Source: CAIQPS01 sp963721365 (GTDB lineage Bacteria; Actinomycetota; Thermoleophilia; RBG-16-64-13). Taken from it: a stretch of 64,000 nt of DNA. This document shows, piece after piece, positions 36,276 to 46,202 of this stretch. Both the position numbers and the translations under genes were made by a program. The notes beneath the pieces are model-generated. The model was not told where the DNA came from. It ran no database searches and saw nothing but the letters and a program-made list of their open reading frames with translations. Within the stretch, counting starts at the first letter, position 1; each line of letters opens with the position of its first letter. The stretch is taken from the NCBI GenBank assembly GCA_963721365.1, contig CAVRJE010000008.1:1-64000 (forward strand). Reading direction: 5' to 3'.

Positions 36276-36813
36276 CAGCCACCTCCGTCATTGCCTCCAG
36301 GCCTATCTCCAGGAACTCGTCTAGTTCCAGCCCGAGCTCCGAGCAGGTCAGCATATCCTCCCTGCGCGCTCCCTTGGCGAACGAGGGCTCGCGAAACCTC
36401 TTCTTCAGGCTCTTGAGCGTCACGAGCTCCAGCTTCTTCTCCGGGCGGATGAGAGCTGCAGCCGTCACCAGTCCCGTAAGGGGGTCACAGGCAAATAGGG
36501 CGCGATCCATCGGGCTCTCGATGCTCGACTCGTTCGCCGGGTTGTGAGCAAGGATCCCGCGCAGGACCGCCTCGTCGTCCAGACCCGCCTCGCGCAGCCA
36601 CTCCACCGTAAGCGTCCCGTGGACCTCCATCCTGTCGGCGGTCTGCTCGGCGTCCAGATCGTGCAGAAGCCCCGCAAGCCGCCACTGCGTCTCGTCATAG
36701 CCGAGACGGCGGGCGAGCGCACCCATGATCGCCTCCGTCGCCAGCATGTGGCTCACCATGTTCGGGTTCTTCGCGCGCTGCCGCACGAGAGCCAGCGCCT
36801 CTTCTCGCGTCAT
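36259..36813 (-). CDS. HD domain phosphohydrolase-like protein
   Basis: ATG 36813 overlaps the Nudix stop (ATGA). About 184 residues. The HD signature is AGLLHDLDAEQTADRMEVHG; the preceding NMVSHMLATEAIMGALARRL supplies another metal-binding His, and ILAHNPANESS and LFACDPLTGLVTAAALIRP continue the fold. Proteins of this group hydrolyse nucleotides or phosphate esters; the specific substrate is not known. The same pattern occurs in uncharacterised HDIG hydrolases of about 185 residues in anaerobes. Confidence 0.85.
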   Translation of the reverse strand: MTREEALALVRQRAKNPNMVSHMLATEAIMGALARRLGYDETQWRLAGLLHDLDAEQTADRMEVHGTLTVEWLREAGLDDEAVLRGILAHNPANESSIESPMDRALFACDPLTGLVTAAALIRPEKKLELVTLKSLKKRFREPSFAKGARREDMLTCSELGLELDEFLEIGLEAMTEVADELGL

Positions 36814-37337
36814 CCTCGTTCCGCCTCCCATAACGCGGCCACCGTCCTGGTGGCCTTCTTCACATCCGCCGGGTCCCACGAGCTGAGGCCCTCGGCGGCA
36901 AGCTGCTCCCATTCCTGCGCGGAGGCCCACCGCCAACCAGCCGCCCCGCCCGGCTCGAGGCGGACCGCATCGGGGTCGCTCGAGGGACGGCAGGCCATGC
37001 TGACCGCGAGCAGGCGTTCCCCCTTGTAGAAGGTGAGGAACGCGTAGCAGGGGCCTCCCACTTCCACGGCAAGCCCGGTCTCTTCCTCCACCTCTCTCGT
37101 CACTGCCCGGACGAGATCCTCTCCCGCCTCCATCCGGCCGCCCGGAGGGTCCCAGGCCCCGAAGGGCTGGATACGGTGCAGCAGAAGCCAGCGGACATCA
37201 GCGCCCCTGCTCGGGCTGTCCGGGCTACGCCCAGCGCCGCCACCCTCGGCTGCGCGGCAGATCAGGCCGACCACGGCCAACCGCACGTACGGGGCTTGCG
37301 GGTCGGCAGCCGGCCCGCCCGCCGCGACCGCGCTCAT
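36810..37337 (-). CDS. Nudix hydrolase
   Basis: ATG 37337 overlaps the threonine aldolase stop as ATGA. About 175 residues. The Nudix box is complete: PPGGRMEAGEDLVRAV followed by TREVEEETGL, matching G-x5-E-x7-R-E-U-x-E-E-x-G-U. It is preceded by RWLLLHRIQPFGAWDPP. The enzyme should hydrolyse a nucleoside diphosphate linked to another group; the substrate cannot be read. It lies inside a run of overlapping genes (aldolase, Nudix, HD, DUF2007). Confidence 0.88.
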   Translation of the reverse strand: MSAVAAGGPAADPQAPYVRLAVVGLICRAAEGGGAGRSPDSPSRGADVRWLLLHRIQPFGAWDPPGGRMEAGEDLVRAVTREVEEETGLAVEVGGPCYAFLTFYKGERLLAVSMACRPSSDPDAVRLEPGGAAGWRWASAQEWEQLAAEGLSSWDPADVKKATRTVAALWEAERG

Positions 37338-38398
37338 CCGGTCGTCGCCGCCGACCCCAGAGCAGGCAGCAGCCGCGCGGCTATCTGTCCGGCCATCTCC
37401 ACCGCCTCGGCGGTCACGTCGAGGTGAGTCACAAAGCGCACCCGGGTGGGCGCGGCCACCCCACACAGCACTCCCTGCTCCTTGAGGGCTTCAACGACCC
37501 GTTCCGCCCCGCCAAGCCGGGAGACGTCGGCAATCACGATATTGGTCTGGACCGGGTGGTGTATCTCCAGCCCGGGCACCTGGAGCAGGTACGACGCGAG
37601 TGTCGCGGCGTTTTCGTGATCATCGACCAGCCGGTCGACGTTGTTCTCGAGCGCGTAGACGGCGCCGGCCGCTATGATGCCGGCCTGCCTCATCGCCCCG
37701 CCGTACCGCTTGCGGTTGTCCCGGGCCCTCTCCACGAACTCGTACGAGCCGGCCAGCGCCGAGCCCACGGGCGCTCCCAACCCCTTGGAGAAGCACACCG
37801 ATACAGAGTCCGCGGTGGCGGCGTAGTCCGTAAGCGAGACCCCGGTCGCCTTGTGTGCGTTCCATATCCTGGCGCCGTCGAGGTGGACCTTGATGCCCCG
37901 CTCCCTGGCTACCGCAGCCACCGTTTGCATGGCCTCGAGGGACCAGATCGTCCCGCCACAGCGGTTGTGTGTGTTCTCCATCTCCACCGCCCCGGTGTGG
38001 GCGAAATGCTCGCCGGCTGGACGTATCGTGGCGGCCACAGCCTCCGGGGAGAGCACCCCGAAAGGCCCGGGGACCGGGCGAAGCTGCAAACCGGATAGAG
38101 CGGCGGCCGAACCCCCTTCGTAGTGCAGCACGTGGGCGTCTTCGTGAACGATGACTTCGTCCCCCATGTGGGTAAGCGTCCGCAGGCAGAGCTGGTTGCT
38201 CATGGTGCCCGAAGGGACGAAGAGGGCGGCTTCCTTGCCCAGCATGTCGGCCACCATCTCCTGGAGCCGCTCGACCGTGGGGTCCTCGCGGTACACGTCG
38301 TCCCCCACCGGAGCTTCGGCCATGGCGCGCCGCATGGGCTCGCTCGGCCTGGTGACCGTGTCGCTTCGTAGGTCGATGGGCGAGGTGGGATACGGCAT
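37334..38398 (-). CDS. Low-specificity L-threonine aldolase
   Basis: ATG 38398 follows GGAGGGGGCC. 354 residues, the usual length. A fold-type I PLP enzyme that cleaves L-threonine/allo-threonine to glycine and acetaldehyde. Motifs: DLRSDTVTRPSEPMRRAMAE, FVPSGTMSNQLCLR, VHEDAHVLHYEGG, ENTHNRCGG, VHLDGARIWNA, and the PLP-binding Lys in VCFSKGLGAPVGSAL. The product glycine could feed the glycine cleavage proteins further along the window. Intact, with 10 nt to the aldolase/dehydrogenase gene upstream. Confidence 0.95.
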   Translation of the reverse strand: MPYPTSPIDLRSDTVTRPSEPMRRAMAEAPVGDDVYREDPTVERLQEMVADMLGKEAALFVPSGTMSNQLCLRTLTHMGDEVIVHEDAHVLHYEGGSAAALSGLQLRPVPGPFGVLSPEAVAATIRPAGEHFAHTGAVEMENTHNRCGGTIWSLEAMQTVAAVARERGIKVHLDGARIWNAHKATGVSLTDYAATADSVSVCFSKGLGAPVGSALAGSYEFVERARDNRKRYGGAMRQAGIIAAGAVYALENNVDRLVDDHENAATLASYLLQVPGLEIHHPVQTNIVIADVSRLGGAERVVEALKEQGVLCGVAAPTRVRFVTHLDVTAEAVEMAGQIAARLLPALGSAATTG

Positions 38399-38408
38399 GG
38401 CCCCCTCC

Positions 38409-40650
38409 TTACCGAGGCGTGGAATCGGGCAGTCCTCCGTCGACGGGGATGGTCGCTCCCGTCGTCGGGGTCTGCCTGCTGGCGAAGAACAGTACGGCGT
38501 TGGACACGTGGCTGGTGGTGACCTGAGCTTTGAGCAGGTTACGGCTCTGGTAGTAGGCTTCCAACCCGGCTTCATCCAGGCCGCGGGCTTTCATGCGATC
38601 CGGGCCGACCTCGGCCCACAAGCCGGAGCGGCAGGCGCCATGGGCGAAGACGGCGTCCGGGGCCACCATATTGACGCGTACGTCGTCCCCGGCGAACTCC
38701 AGACTGGCGATGCGGGCGAGTTGGTGAGCGGCCGCCTTGGTGGAGCTGTAGGCTCCGAAGTTGGCGCCCGGCGAGAACACGTTCTTAGTCGATACGAGGA
38801 CGATATCTCCCCCAGTCCCCTGGCGCTTGAAGAGGCGCGCCGCCTCGGCCAACACAAGCAGCGTCCCTTCGACATTCACTCTTTCGAGCGCGCGATAGCG
38901 CTCAAGGTCGAGCTCGACAAGCGGGGCCACGGTCGCGATGCCCGCATTGGGGATGACGAGATCGACGCCGCCCCACGCGTGTACCACCTGCTCGAAAGCG
39001 GCCGTCACCGAATCCGGGTCGGTCACGTCCAGGGGCACGCCGAGGATGCGGCCGGGGAACGCCGCGCCCAGGTTGTGGAGCAGGGTGTCGAGCCCAGGGC
39101 CCGGCAGGTCGGTGGCTCCCACAAGAGCGCCCGCCTCGAGCAGCCCCTCGCAGATGCCGGTGCCGATCGCGCCCGCGGCCCCTGTGACCAACGCCACTTC
39201 TCCTCGCAGAAGGGCCGCCGGGGAGCCGGCGGCACCGCGGCGCCCGACCCGCTGAAGACGTCGGTGGGCTTCTTCAGCTTCGCATGCTGGAGTGTCCGGT
39301 ACTCCATGCGGAAAAGCTCGTCCTCGAGAAGTCCCCGGTACTCCACTCCCTCGGCGGCGAGGGCCGCCTTCACGCCGATGGTGTGCCTGGTGATGTCCCG
39401 GGTGGTGACCGCTTCTTCCAGATCGGGCCCCGCACAGATGACGCCCAACCCAGGGATCATGACCACCCGCGGCCGGGGATCGAAGGTCTCGACTCCCGCC
39501 GGAAGGTCGGCTGAGTGGCGAGCCAGATAGCCCTCGTATTCAGCGCAGTACGCCTCGACCGCGGCCGATATCCGGTCGGCCGGATGGGCCGGGCCGTCGT
39601 ACCGCAGCCCTTCGATCCAGAGCGGTAACGACTTGGTGCGGATCAGGTGATCGGTGGTGAGGGGCGGGGTCACGAGCGTCTCTCGGGCCCCGGGGGCCAG
39701 AAGAGCCTCGAGCGTGTCGGGGTCGTCGAGGATCTGGGTGACGACCCGGCTGTAGGGCCGGTCACAGTCGCCCGTCCGTCCCGCCAGCAGCCCCCGCACC
39801 AGCGGGACGATCTCCGCCGGTAGACGTCCGTCCGCTGCCCGGGCCTCCGGCACGACTTCGTCGCAGCGCGGGGCGCCGGAAGCACGAGCCGTCGGCGCCG
39901 CCGTCCGGGCGGGCGCCGCCGGCCGCGCCGGTCGCCTTAGCGTGCGGAGCGCGCGCCGCGCGGCGCGCCGCTGCCCATTCCTCTGCCCGCGACACCAACT
40001 CGATCATCGTCTCGTATGAAGCCCTGGCGGTGTCGCCCCAGGTGACGATGCCGTGGTGCGCCCAGACCATCGCGCGCGCTCCCGGATGCGCGTCCAGAGC
40101 CTCGGCGGCGGCCAGCGCGAGCTTGAAGCCGGGCGTCACGTACGGGACCACGATCACGTCGGGACCGAGGGCTTCGGCGACCGTGGCCTCCCCGTCCTCC
40201 CGATTCGTCAGCAGCAGCACGGCATCCGCGTGGGTATGGTCGATGAAGACCCCCGGCAGGAAAGCGTGTACCAGCGCTTCGATGGAGGGCGTGGGGCTGT
40301 CGGCGCGGAGCAGATGGGTGCGAAGTTGGTCGACCATGGCACCGTCGTCGAGAGCCGCCAGGGCCCGCAGACGGCGCAGATAGCCCAGATCGAGGCCCGC
40401 ATGGCCCTGCGGCTCGATGGTGGCCATGTCGCGCGCCGGAGGCCTTCACGAAGATCGCCTCGACTTCCTCGCCGAGCACGCTCTTCCAGGGAGCCTTTAC
40501 CGAGGAATTGCCCCCGCCGTGAAGGACCAGGCCGGGCTCGGCGCCCAGCAGGCGGGCGGAATAGGTGCGGAGAGCGAGAGCCTCTCCCCATTCGGCGCCA
40601 TACCGGGCTACGAACCCGGCGGCCTCGTCATCCGACCACCTAGAGCGCAT
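38409..40650 (-). CDS. Bifunctional class II aldolase / short-chain dehydrogenase (RhaD-like), frameshifted
   Basis: ATG 40650 follows GGAGGCTGC. About 745 residues after correcting shifts near 40430, 39880 and 39195. The N-terminal half is a zinc-dependent class II aldolase: LVLHGGGNSSVK, VFIDHTHADAVLLLTN and VWAHHGIVTWGDT supply the metal ligands. A linker domain follows (VVMIPGLGVICAGPDLEEAV). The C-terminal half is an SDR: LVTGAAGAIGTGICEGLLEA (Rossmann loop), VIPNAGIATVAPLVEL, VSTKNVFSPG and YSSTKAAAHQLAR (Tyr-x3-Lys). Such fusions cleave sugar phosphates (rhamnulose-1-phosphate in known cases) and oxidise the lactaldehyde formed. Sugar specificity is not certain here. Confidence 0.85.
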
Positions 40651-40688
40651 GCAGCCTCCTCGCTCGCTCGCCGCGGATCAACGTCCGG

Positions 40689-41410
40689 TCACTGCGTCGC
40701 CTGTCCGCGTGCCGCCGCCAGCACGAAACGCGCGTTGGCCTCGGCCGCCTTGCCGTCGAAGACCGCGCTGCCCGTCACTATCAAGTCGGCTCCGGCCGCG
40801 GCGATCTCGGCGATGTTCCCGCGGGTCACCCCCCCGTCGACGCAGACAAGGATCTCCTTGCCGGCGGTCAGCGATCATCTCCTTCGCCCGGGCCACCCGC
40901 CCCAGGGTCGCCGGAGCGATGGTCTGCCCGCTCCAGCCCGGGTCGATCGCGAGGATGGTCACTACGTCGATCTCGTCGAGGAGCGGGCGCCAGCCACTCC
41001 AGCGGCGTCCCCGGATCGAGGGCGAGCCCCCGCACGATGCCCTCCCCCGGCCGCGCGCCGTGCTCCAACGCACCCAGCCTCTGCAACACTCGATGGATAT
41101 GGACCGCCGCTTCCACGTGCACGGTGATGATGTCGGCACCCGCGGCGGCATACTCCGCCAGCTTGTCGAGAGGCTCGTGGATCATCAGATGGACGTCCTT
41201 GAGCAGCGGCGTCCGCAGACCCTTGACATAGGCGGGGCCCACCGTCATCTGCGGGCAGAAGCAGCCGTCCATGACGTCGATGTGGACGATCCCCACCCCC
41301 GCCCGCTCGAGCAGTTCCAGCTCGGCGCCCAGGTGCATCAGGTCGGCAGTGAGCGTCCCCACGCTCACCGTCGGGCAGAGCGACCGCAACCTGGCGAAGG
41401 TCCCGCTCAT
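40689..41410 (-). CDS. Ribulose-phosphate 3-epimerase-like protein, frameshifted
   Basis: ATG 41410 follows GGGAGGAGCGC. About 240 residues with shifts near 40985 and 40868. A TIM barrel of the RPE family: HIDVMDGCFCPQMTVGPAYV (metal ligand His-x-Asp), KDVHLMIHEPLDKL, AIDPGWSGQTI, VCVDGGVTRGNIAEIAAAGA and IVTGSAVF. Compared with canonical RPE, the usual V-N-P-G-F-G-G-Q loop is D-P-G-W-S-G-Q and the N-x-T-F-G-P stretch is Q-M-T-V-G-P. The enzyme may therefore act on another pentulose or hexulose phosphate. It lies between lsrF-like and aldolase/dehydrogenase genes, pointing to a dedicated sugar-phosphate pathway. Confidence 0.8.
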
Positions 41411-41454
41411 GCGCTCCTCCCTGTGACTCGACGATGCGGCGCGGCAGCCCGCGC

Positions 41455-42340
41455 CTACTTGCTCTCGTTCTTGAGGGTCAGGAACAGATCGTAGGCCTCG
41501 TTCGGGCTTCATGAACTCGTGGACCACCTTGCTCACGGCCTGGATCATCGCCACCGGCGCTTCAGACTGGAAGATGTTGCGGCCCATGTCCACCCCGGAG
41601 GCCCCTTCGCTCACCGCCTTGTACGCCATGGTGAGAGCGTCGAGCTCGGGCAGTTTCTTGCCTCCGGCCATCACGATAGGCACCGGGCAGGAAGCGGTGA
41701 CGGTCTCGAAGTCCTCTTCGATGTAGTACGTCTTGACGAAGTTGGCCCCCAACTCGGCCGCCATGCGGCAGGCCAGCCGGAAATAGCGGGCGTCGCGGGT
41801 CATGTTCTTGCCCACCGCGGTCACGCCCAGGACGGGGATGCCGTAGCGGTAGCCCATGTCGACCAGCCGGGTCATGTTGTAGATGGATTGCGTCTCGTAC
41901 TCTCCGCCGATGAACAGCTGTACGGCCATGGCGGCCACGTTCATCCGGGCGGCGTCCTCCATGTCCACGGCCAACTGCTCGTTGGACAACTCCTTGAGCA
42001 CGCTGGGCCCGCCGCTCGCACGCATGACGATGCCGCGGTCGAAGGTGGACGGGATGGTGCTGCGCAGCATGCCCCGGGTGAGCATGAGGGCGTCGGCGTA
42101 CGGCGCGAGCGGCACGATGTTGACGTCGACACGCTCCAGGCCCGAAGTGGGTCCCTGGAAGTAGCCGTGGTCCACCGCCAACATGACGGTCCGTCCCGAT
42201 CGGGCCCGGAACACCCGGGACAGCCGGTTCTGCATGCCCCAGTCGAGCGCGCCCGAGCCCTTGAGGAAGAAAGGCTCGTTACGGGCCGGGATATCGAGAT
42301 AGTAGTTCTTCGATTCCTTGAGATTGTCGATATCGGGCAT
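41455..42340 (-). CDS. LsrF-like aldolase (3-hydroxy-5-phosphonooxypentane-2,4-dione thiolase family)
   Basis: About 295 residues; one shift near 41505 affects only the last 15 codons, which in the other frame read NEAYDLFLTLKNESK. A class I (Schiff-base) aldolase with close resemblance to E. coli LsrF: KGSGALDWGMQNRLSRVFRA, MLAVDHGYFQGPTSGLERVD, FVKTYYIEEDFE (active-site Lys), VMAGGKKLPELDAL and SGVDMGRNIFQSEAPVAMI. LsrF completes AI-2 breakdown, but no lsrK, lsrG or transporter is seen here. With the epimerase and class II aldolase/dehydrogenase downstream, it more likely belongs to a sugar-phosphate or deoxy-sugar catabolic set. Confidence 0.88.
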
Positions 42341-42532
42341 GGATGACTCTCCACTGGGCTCGCGAGGGACGGACGAGAAGATTCTACCAGAGGGCGCTCG
42401 GCGGACCGGCCGGGCGGCGGTCCGCGGAGCGCCTGCGTCCGCGCAGCGAAAGACCCTTGGGCGTAATGCTCGCGTTTTGCCATAATGTCACAGGCGTGAT
42501 CTCGGCGCGTGTGGAAGAAGGGTCGCCAGACA

Positions 42533-43313
42533 GTGGCTGCGAAAGAGCAAGTCAGATGCCCCCAATGCGGGGTCCCCAACGAACCGGGGGCTCTCTTCTG
42601 CAGCCGCTGCGGAGCCTCGCAGAACCGGCCGGGATACACGGGGAACCGCCGGCACGGAGTCTCGCTCGCAGGCTTCGTGATGGCTCTCGCGATACTGCTC
42701 GCTTTGGCTGTGACCGTGTTCGTCCTCTACACCATCGTCACCCGGGTCCTCACCCCGACCGAGACGACGGTGAACCCCTATGCCGGCGTGTCGGGCACGG
42801 TAGCGACCAGTTATCACCTCCACTACGAGCGGCTCCAGCACCGGAACGACCGGCGGGGGCGCCGTCCAGGGTTCCATCCTGGTCCGTCCTCAGGCCGCCA
42901 CGGCCTCCTCCACCCTCAAGGCCACCGCCATCGCCGACTTCCGCCCCACCAACCTGCTCGACGGCGACCTGGCCAGCGCCTGGAACGAAGGCGCGGACGG
43001 CGACGGCGTTGGCGAATGGGTGCGCTTCCAGTTCGACGAACTCATCCCCCTCGCCCGCATCGAGATCGCCAACGGTTACCAGAGGGACGCAGAGCGCTTC
43101 GCGGGGAACGTCCGCGTCAAGAGCATCGAATTGGAGTACTCCGATGGCACCACGCAGGTGGTCCAGTTGCTCGACGCCCAGGGCCTGCAGGTGATCAAGC
43201 CGAAGGCGCAGGACACCGAGTGGATCAAGCTGACCATCCTGTCGGTCTATCCGACGTACAAGTGGCAGGACGCGGCATTGTCCGAGGTGCGGGTCTACGA
43301 GACCATTCAGTGA
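42533..43313 (+). CDS. Zinc-ribbon membrane protein with discoidin-like domain, frameshifted
   Basis: About 260 residues. The N terminus is a zinc ribbon (CPQCGVPNEPGALFCSRCGA), then one membrane helix (GFVMALAILLALAVTVFVLY), a Ser/Thr-rich linker with a shift near 42810, and a C-terminal domain with RPTNLLDGDLASAWNEG and WVRFQFDELIPLARIEIANG, the pattern of F5/8 type C (discoidin) or NADase-type glycan-binding domains. The ribbon should be cytoplasmic and the binding domain outside. GTG 42533 is chosen because the ribbon starts right after it; GTG 42509 is an alternative. The role is probably sensing or adhesion; that is inference. Confidence 0.75.
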
Positions 43314-44658
43314 CGTTGCGCGGCCCCGCGCCGTATGGCGTCCGCGCCGTACTTCTCCCGGATGGCGTCCAGCTTGAGGTCGAGCTCCCGCAGCAGCGGC
43401 AGCTCCTGGTCGAACAGATCGTCCTGCCAGGCCCGCGGCACCAGGTTGCTGACCCCCACGCCCACCAGCCGCAGGTGGTAGCGCCGGCGCCTGCCCTGCC
43501 GGAACAAGGCCAGCACCTCCTCGAAGAACACCTCGTCCACGTCCAGCGGGCGCGACAGGGTGTGCGAGCAGGTGTGGGTGACGAAGTCGGAGTAGCGGAT
43601 CTTCACCGTGACCGTCCGGGCCTCCAGCCGCTTGCGCCGCAGGCGGCGGCACACGTCCTCGGTGAGCGCGACCAGCGTCGACTCCAGCACCCCCGCGTCG
43701 GAGACGTCTTCGTCGAAGGTGTGCTCCCGGGATATCGACTTGACCTCCTCGCGCGGCATCACCCGGCCCAGGTCTTCTCCCCGAGCCCGATGGGCCAGCG
43801 ACTCCCCCCATTCCCCGAACGAAAGCCGCAGCAGGTGCGGCGGTATGCGGGCCAGATCGCCCACGGTCACCACGCCCCGGTCCCGTAGTTGCTCGAGCAG
43901 GGCCGGACCCACGCCGGGCAGCCGCTCCACGGGGAGAGGGGCCAGGAAATCGGCTTCTTCCCCGGGACGGACTACGGTGAATCCGGACGGTTTCTGAAGA
44001 TCGGAGGCGACTTTGGCCACCAGTTTGTTGGTCGCCACCCCCACCGAGATGCTCAGCCGCAGTTCGTCGGCCACCCGCTTCTGGATGAGCCGCGCCGTGC
44101 GCACCGGCGGACCGAACAGCCGCTCGGTGCCGGTGAGGTCGAGGTAGGCCTCGTCGAGGCTGACCTGCTCGACCAGGGGCGAATAGCCGTCGAGCATGGC
44201 CATGAGGCGGCGGGAGTACTCCTCGTAGAGCTGTGGTGCCCGGTGAGATACACCCCATGCGGGCAGAGGCGCCTGGCGGTGCGCAGCGGCATGGCGGAGT
44301 GAACGCCGTAGCGCCGGGCCACGTAGTTGGCGGTGGCCACCACCCCGCGCTCGCCGCCCCCGACGATGACCGGCTTGCCCCGCAGCGACGGGTCCCGGTT
44401 CTCTTCGACCGCGGCGAAGAAGGCGTCGAAATCCAGGTGGGCGATGACCCGGTAAGCGGCCCGCGGCCTAAGAGGCTGCTGACAAGCGAAGCCCCGGCCG
44501 CCGGAAAGCACTGGGCGGCGCGATAGTGTGTCCTCGGTCGCGTCAATAGCGCTGCTATTCACGCTCCCTGCGTCCTTCTCTCGCACATGCCCATCGCATT
44601 CCGGCTGCGAAGCGTCACTTGTCAGCAGCCTGTTGACGACGATCTCGTATCCTTCCAT
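43307..44658 (-). CDS. dinB: DNA polymerase IV, frameshifted, with altered 5' end
   Basis: A Y-family translesion polymerase. Motifs: HLDFDAFFAAVEENRDPSLR (catalytic Asp), VVATANYVARRYGVHSAMPL, then after a shift near 44235 VSLDEAYLDLTG (catalytic D-E), ISVGVATNKLVAKVASDLQK, LPGVGPALLEQL, and the little-finger domain (DAGVLESTLVALTEDVCRRL). Normal DinB starts one or two residues before the first motif, but here about 65 codons precede it. Most of them come from a 159-bp inverted-repeat element. ATG 44658 is the first start that clears the SOS box. The end overlaps the discoidin-protein gene by 7 nt. Confidence 0.88.
44473..44631. mobile_element. Short inverted-repeat (MITE-like) element in the dinB 5' end
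   Basis: AGGCTGCTGACAAG (44473-44486) and its exact reverse complement (44618-44631) bracket 131 nt. The inner sequence also shows partial symmetry (GCCGGAA near both ends). No transposase is encoded. It lies exactly where DinB homologues have no sequence, between the SOS box and the first conserved motif. I see no clear target-site duplication and no second copy in the window. Confidence 0.5.
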
Positions 44659-44672
44659 ACGGACAGGATATA

Positions 44673-44686
44673 CGAACATTTGTTCG
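44673..44686. promoter_or_regulatory. SOS box (LexA operator) of dinB
   Basis: CGAACATTTGTTCG is a perfect CGAAC-N4-GTTCG palindrome, the LexA site of Bacillus and Actinobacteria. It lies 15 nt before ATG 44658 of dinB and contains another ATG (44679) that therefore cannot be the start. DinB is an expected SOS gene, so LexA control is likely. Confidence 0.8.
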
Positions 44687-44801
44687 GAAGCAAGAAGAAC
44701 CGAGCTGCTACTCCTCCCCCCTCAAGGAGCAGCGTGGGACCGTCAGTTGGTGCGCGCATCAACGGGCTCGAGGGCGGGGCTGCCGGTGAGGCCCGACGCC
44801 C

Positions 44802-46167
44802 CTAGCCGATCTCGCCGGCGAGGTCCTCGTAGCCGGCGCGCCCCATCAGCGCGTACGTCGCCTTCTTGCTCAGCTCCACCCCGGGCTGGTCGAACGCGTT
44901 GACGTCGTACAGCTCGCCGGCCACCGCCGTGGCCATCTCGAGCATGTAGATGAGGGCGCCCACCGATCGGGCGTCGACCTTCGGCAGGGTGATGGTGAGC
45001 GAGGGCCGGCCGTTCTGCGCCAGCGCCCAGGCGGTGGACTTCTGCTCGGCCCAGAGCAACTCGGCCAACGAATGGCCTCCCAGATAGGCAAGCGCCTCGG
45101 CTTCCGGCCCCGGGGCCGGTATCTGCATCGTCTGGGCGAACTCGGCCACACCGAGGAAGGTGATGATCTTGTCGTCCGGCCCCTCGGCGTAGAGCTGCAG
45201 CTGGGAGTGCTGGTCGGTGACCCCCAGCCCTTTGACCGGCGTCGGCCCGACGTTGACCGTGCGCCCCTGCCGGTCGACGGTCTTGCCCAGGCTCTCGGCC
45301 CACAGTTGCCGGTACCAGTCGGCGACGTCGCGGAGATGGGCCGAGTAGGGCATCATGACGCTGATGCGCCGGCCGAACTGCACGTCCTGGAGGTACTGGA
45401 CCCCGGCGAAGGCGGCGGCGGGGTTCTCCCAACCTCCCGATTCCTTGATCCAAGCGGCCATGTCGCGCGCGCCCGCCAGCAGTCCCTGCACGTCCATGCC
45501 GGTGAGCGCGGCCGGTAGAAGGCCCACCGGACTAAGCACGGAGAAGCGGCCCCCCACTCCCGGCGCCAGATCGAACATCGGCACGCCCATCGCGTCGCCG
45601 ATCTGCCGCAACGTGCCCCCGCGTCGGATCGGTGGTGAAGACGAGGTGCTCCTTGACGGCCCGGCTTCCGACGATCGCCTCCAGGCGCTGCCGGACCACC
45701 AGGTACCCGGCCATCGATTCGCCCGTGGTCCCCGACTTGGAGATGACGTTGACCAGGGTCCGCTCCATGTCGAGACGGTCGAGCAAGGCCGCGGTCTCGT
45801 CGGGGTCCACGTTGTCGAGCACGTAGAGGCGAGGCCCGTGCCGCCGCCGGGTGGAGCTCAACTCGTTCCAGTAGAAGGGCAGGAGAGCGGTAGCAAGAGC
45901 GGTGGTGCCCAACGCCGACCCACCGATGCCGATCACCACCAGGCAGTCGTATTTGCCGTGGTTCTCCGCCGCGAAGCGGAGGACGTCCTCGGGGCTCCGG
46001 TCGAGGAGATCCGTCCACTCCAGCATCCCGGCGCCCGCGGACGCGTGGACGGCGGCCAACGCCTTGTCCAGCCTCGGCCGGAACTCATCCATCGTCCCGG
46101 GGGTCAGCCCCCGGGCGATCCCGCCGTCGGCCATGCACCGCGCCAGGTCTATTGAAAGCCTGTCCAT
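44802..46167 (-). CDS. pgi: Glucose-6-phosphate isomerase, frameshifted
   Basis: ATG 46167 is the start; one shift near 45620 splits the protein of about 455 residues. Motifs: LVVIGIGGSALGTTALATAL (SIS domain 1), NVDPDETAALLDRLD, NVISKSGTTGESMAGYLVVR (SIS signature), then GVGGRFSVLSPVGLLPAALT (the G-G-R-F/Y-S-x-x-S/T motif), VMMPYSAHLRDVADWYRQLW, DQHSQLQLYAEGP and a C-terminal FDQPGVELSKKATY with the catalytic region. It interconverts glucose-6-phosphate and fructose-6-phosphate. This is the Bacillus/Thermoleophilia-type shorter enzyme rather than the about 550-residue type. Confidence 0.93.
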
Positions 46168-46202
46168 CGCAGTCTCCCTCTCGCGCTGCGTCCCTCCGCC
46201 GC

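Noticed and set aside
44677..44679. ATG 44679 as dinB start
   Set aside because: It lies inside the SOS box, which must be upstream of the transcript start.
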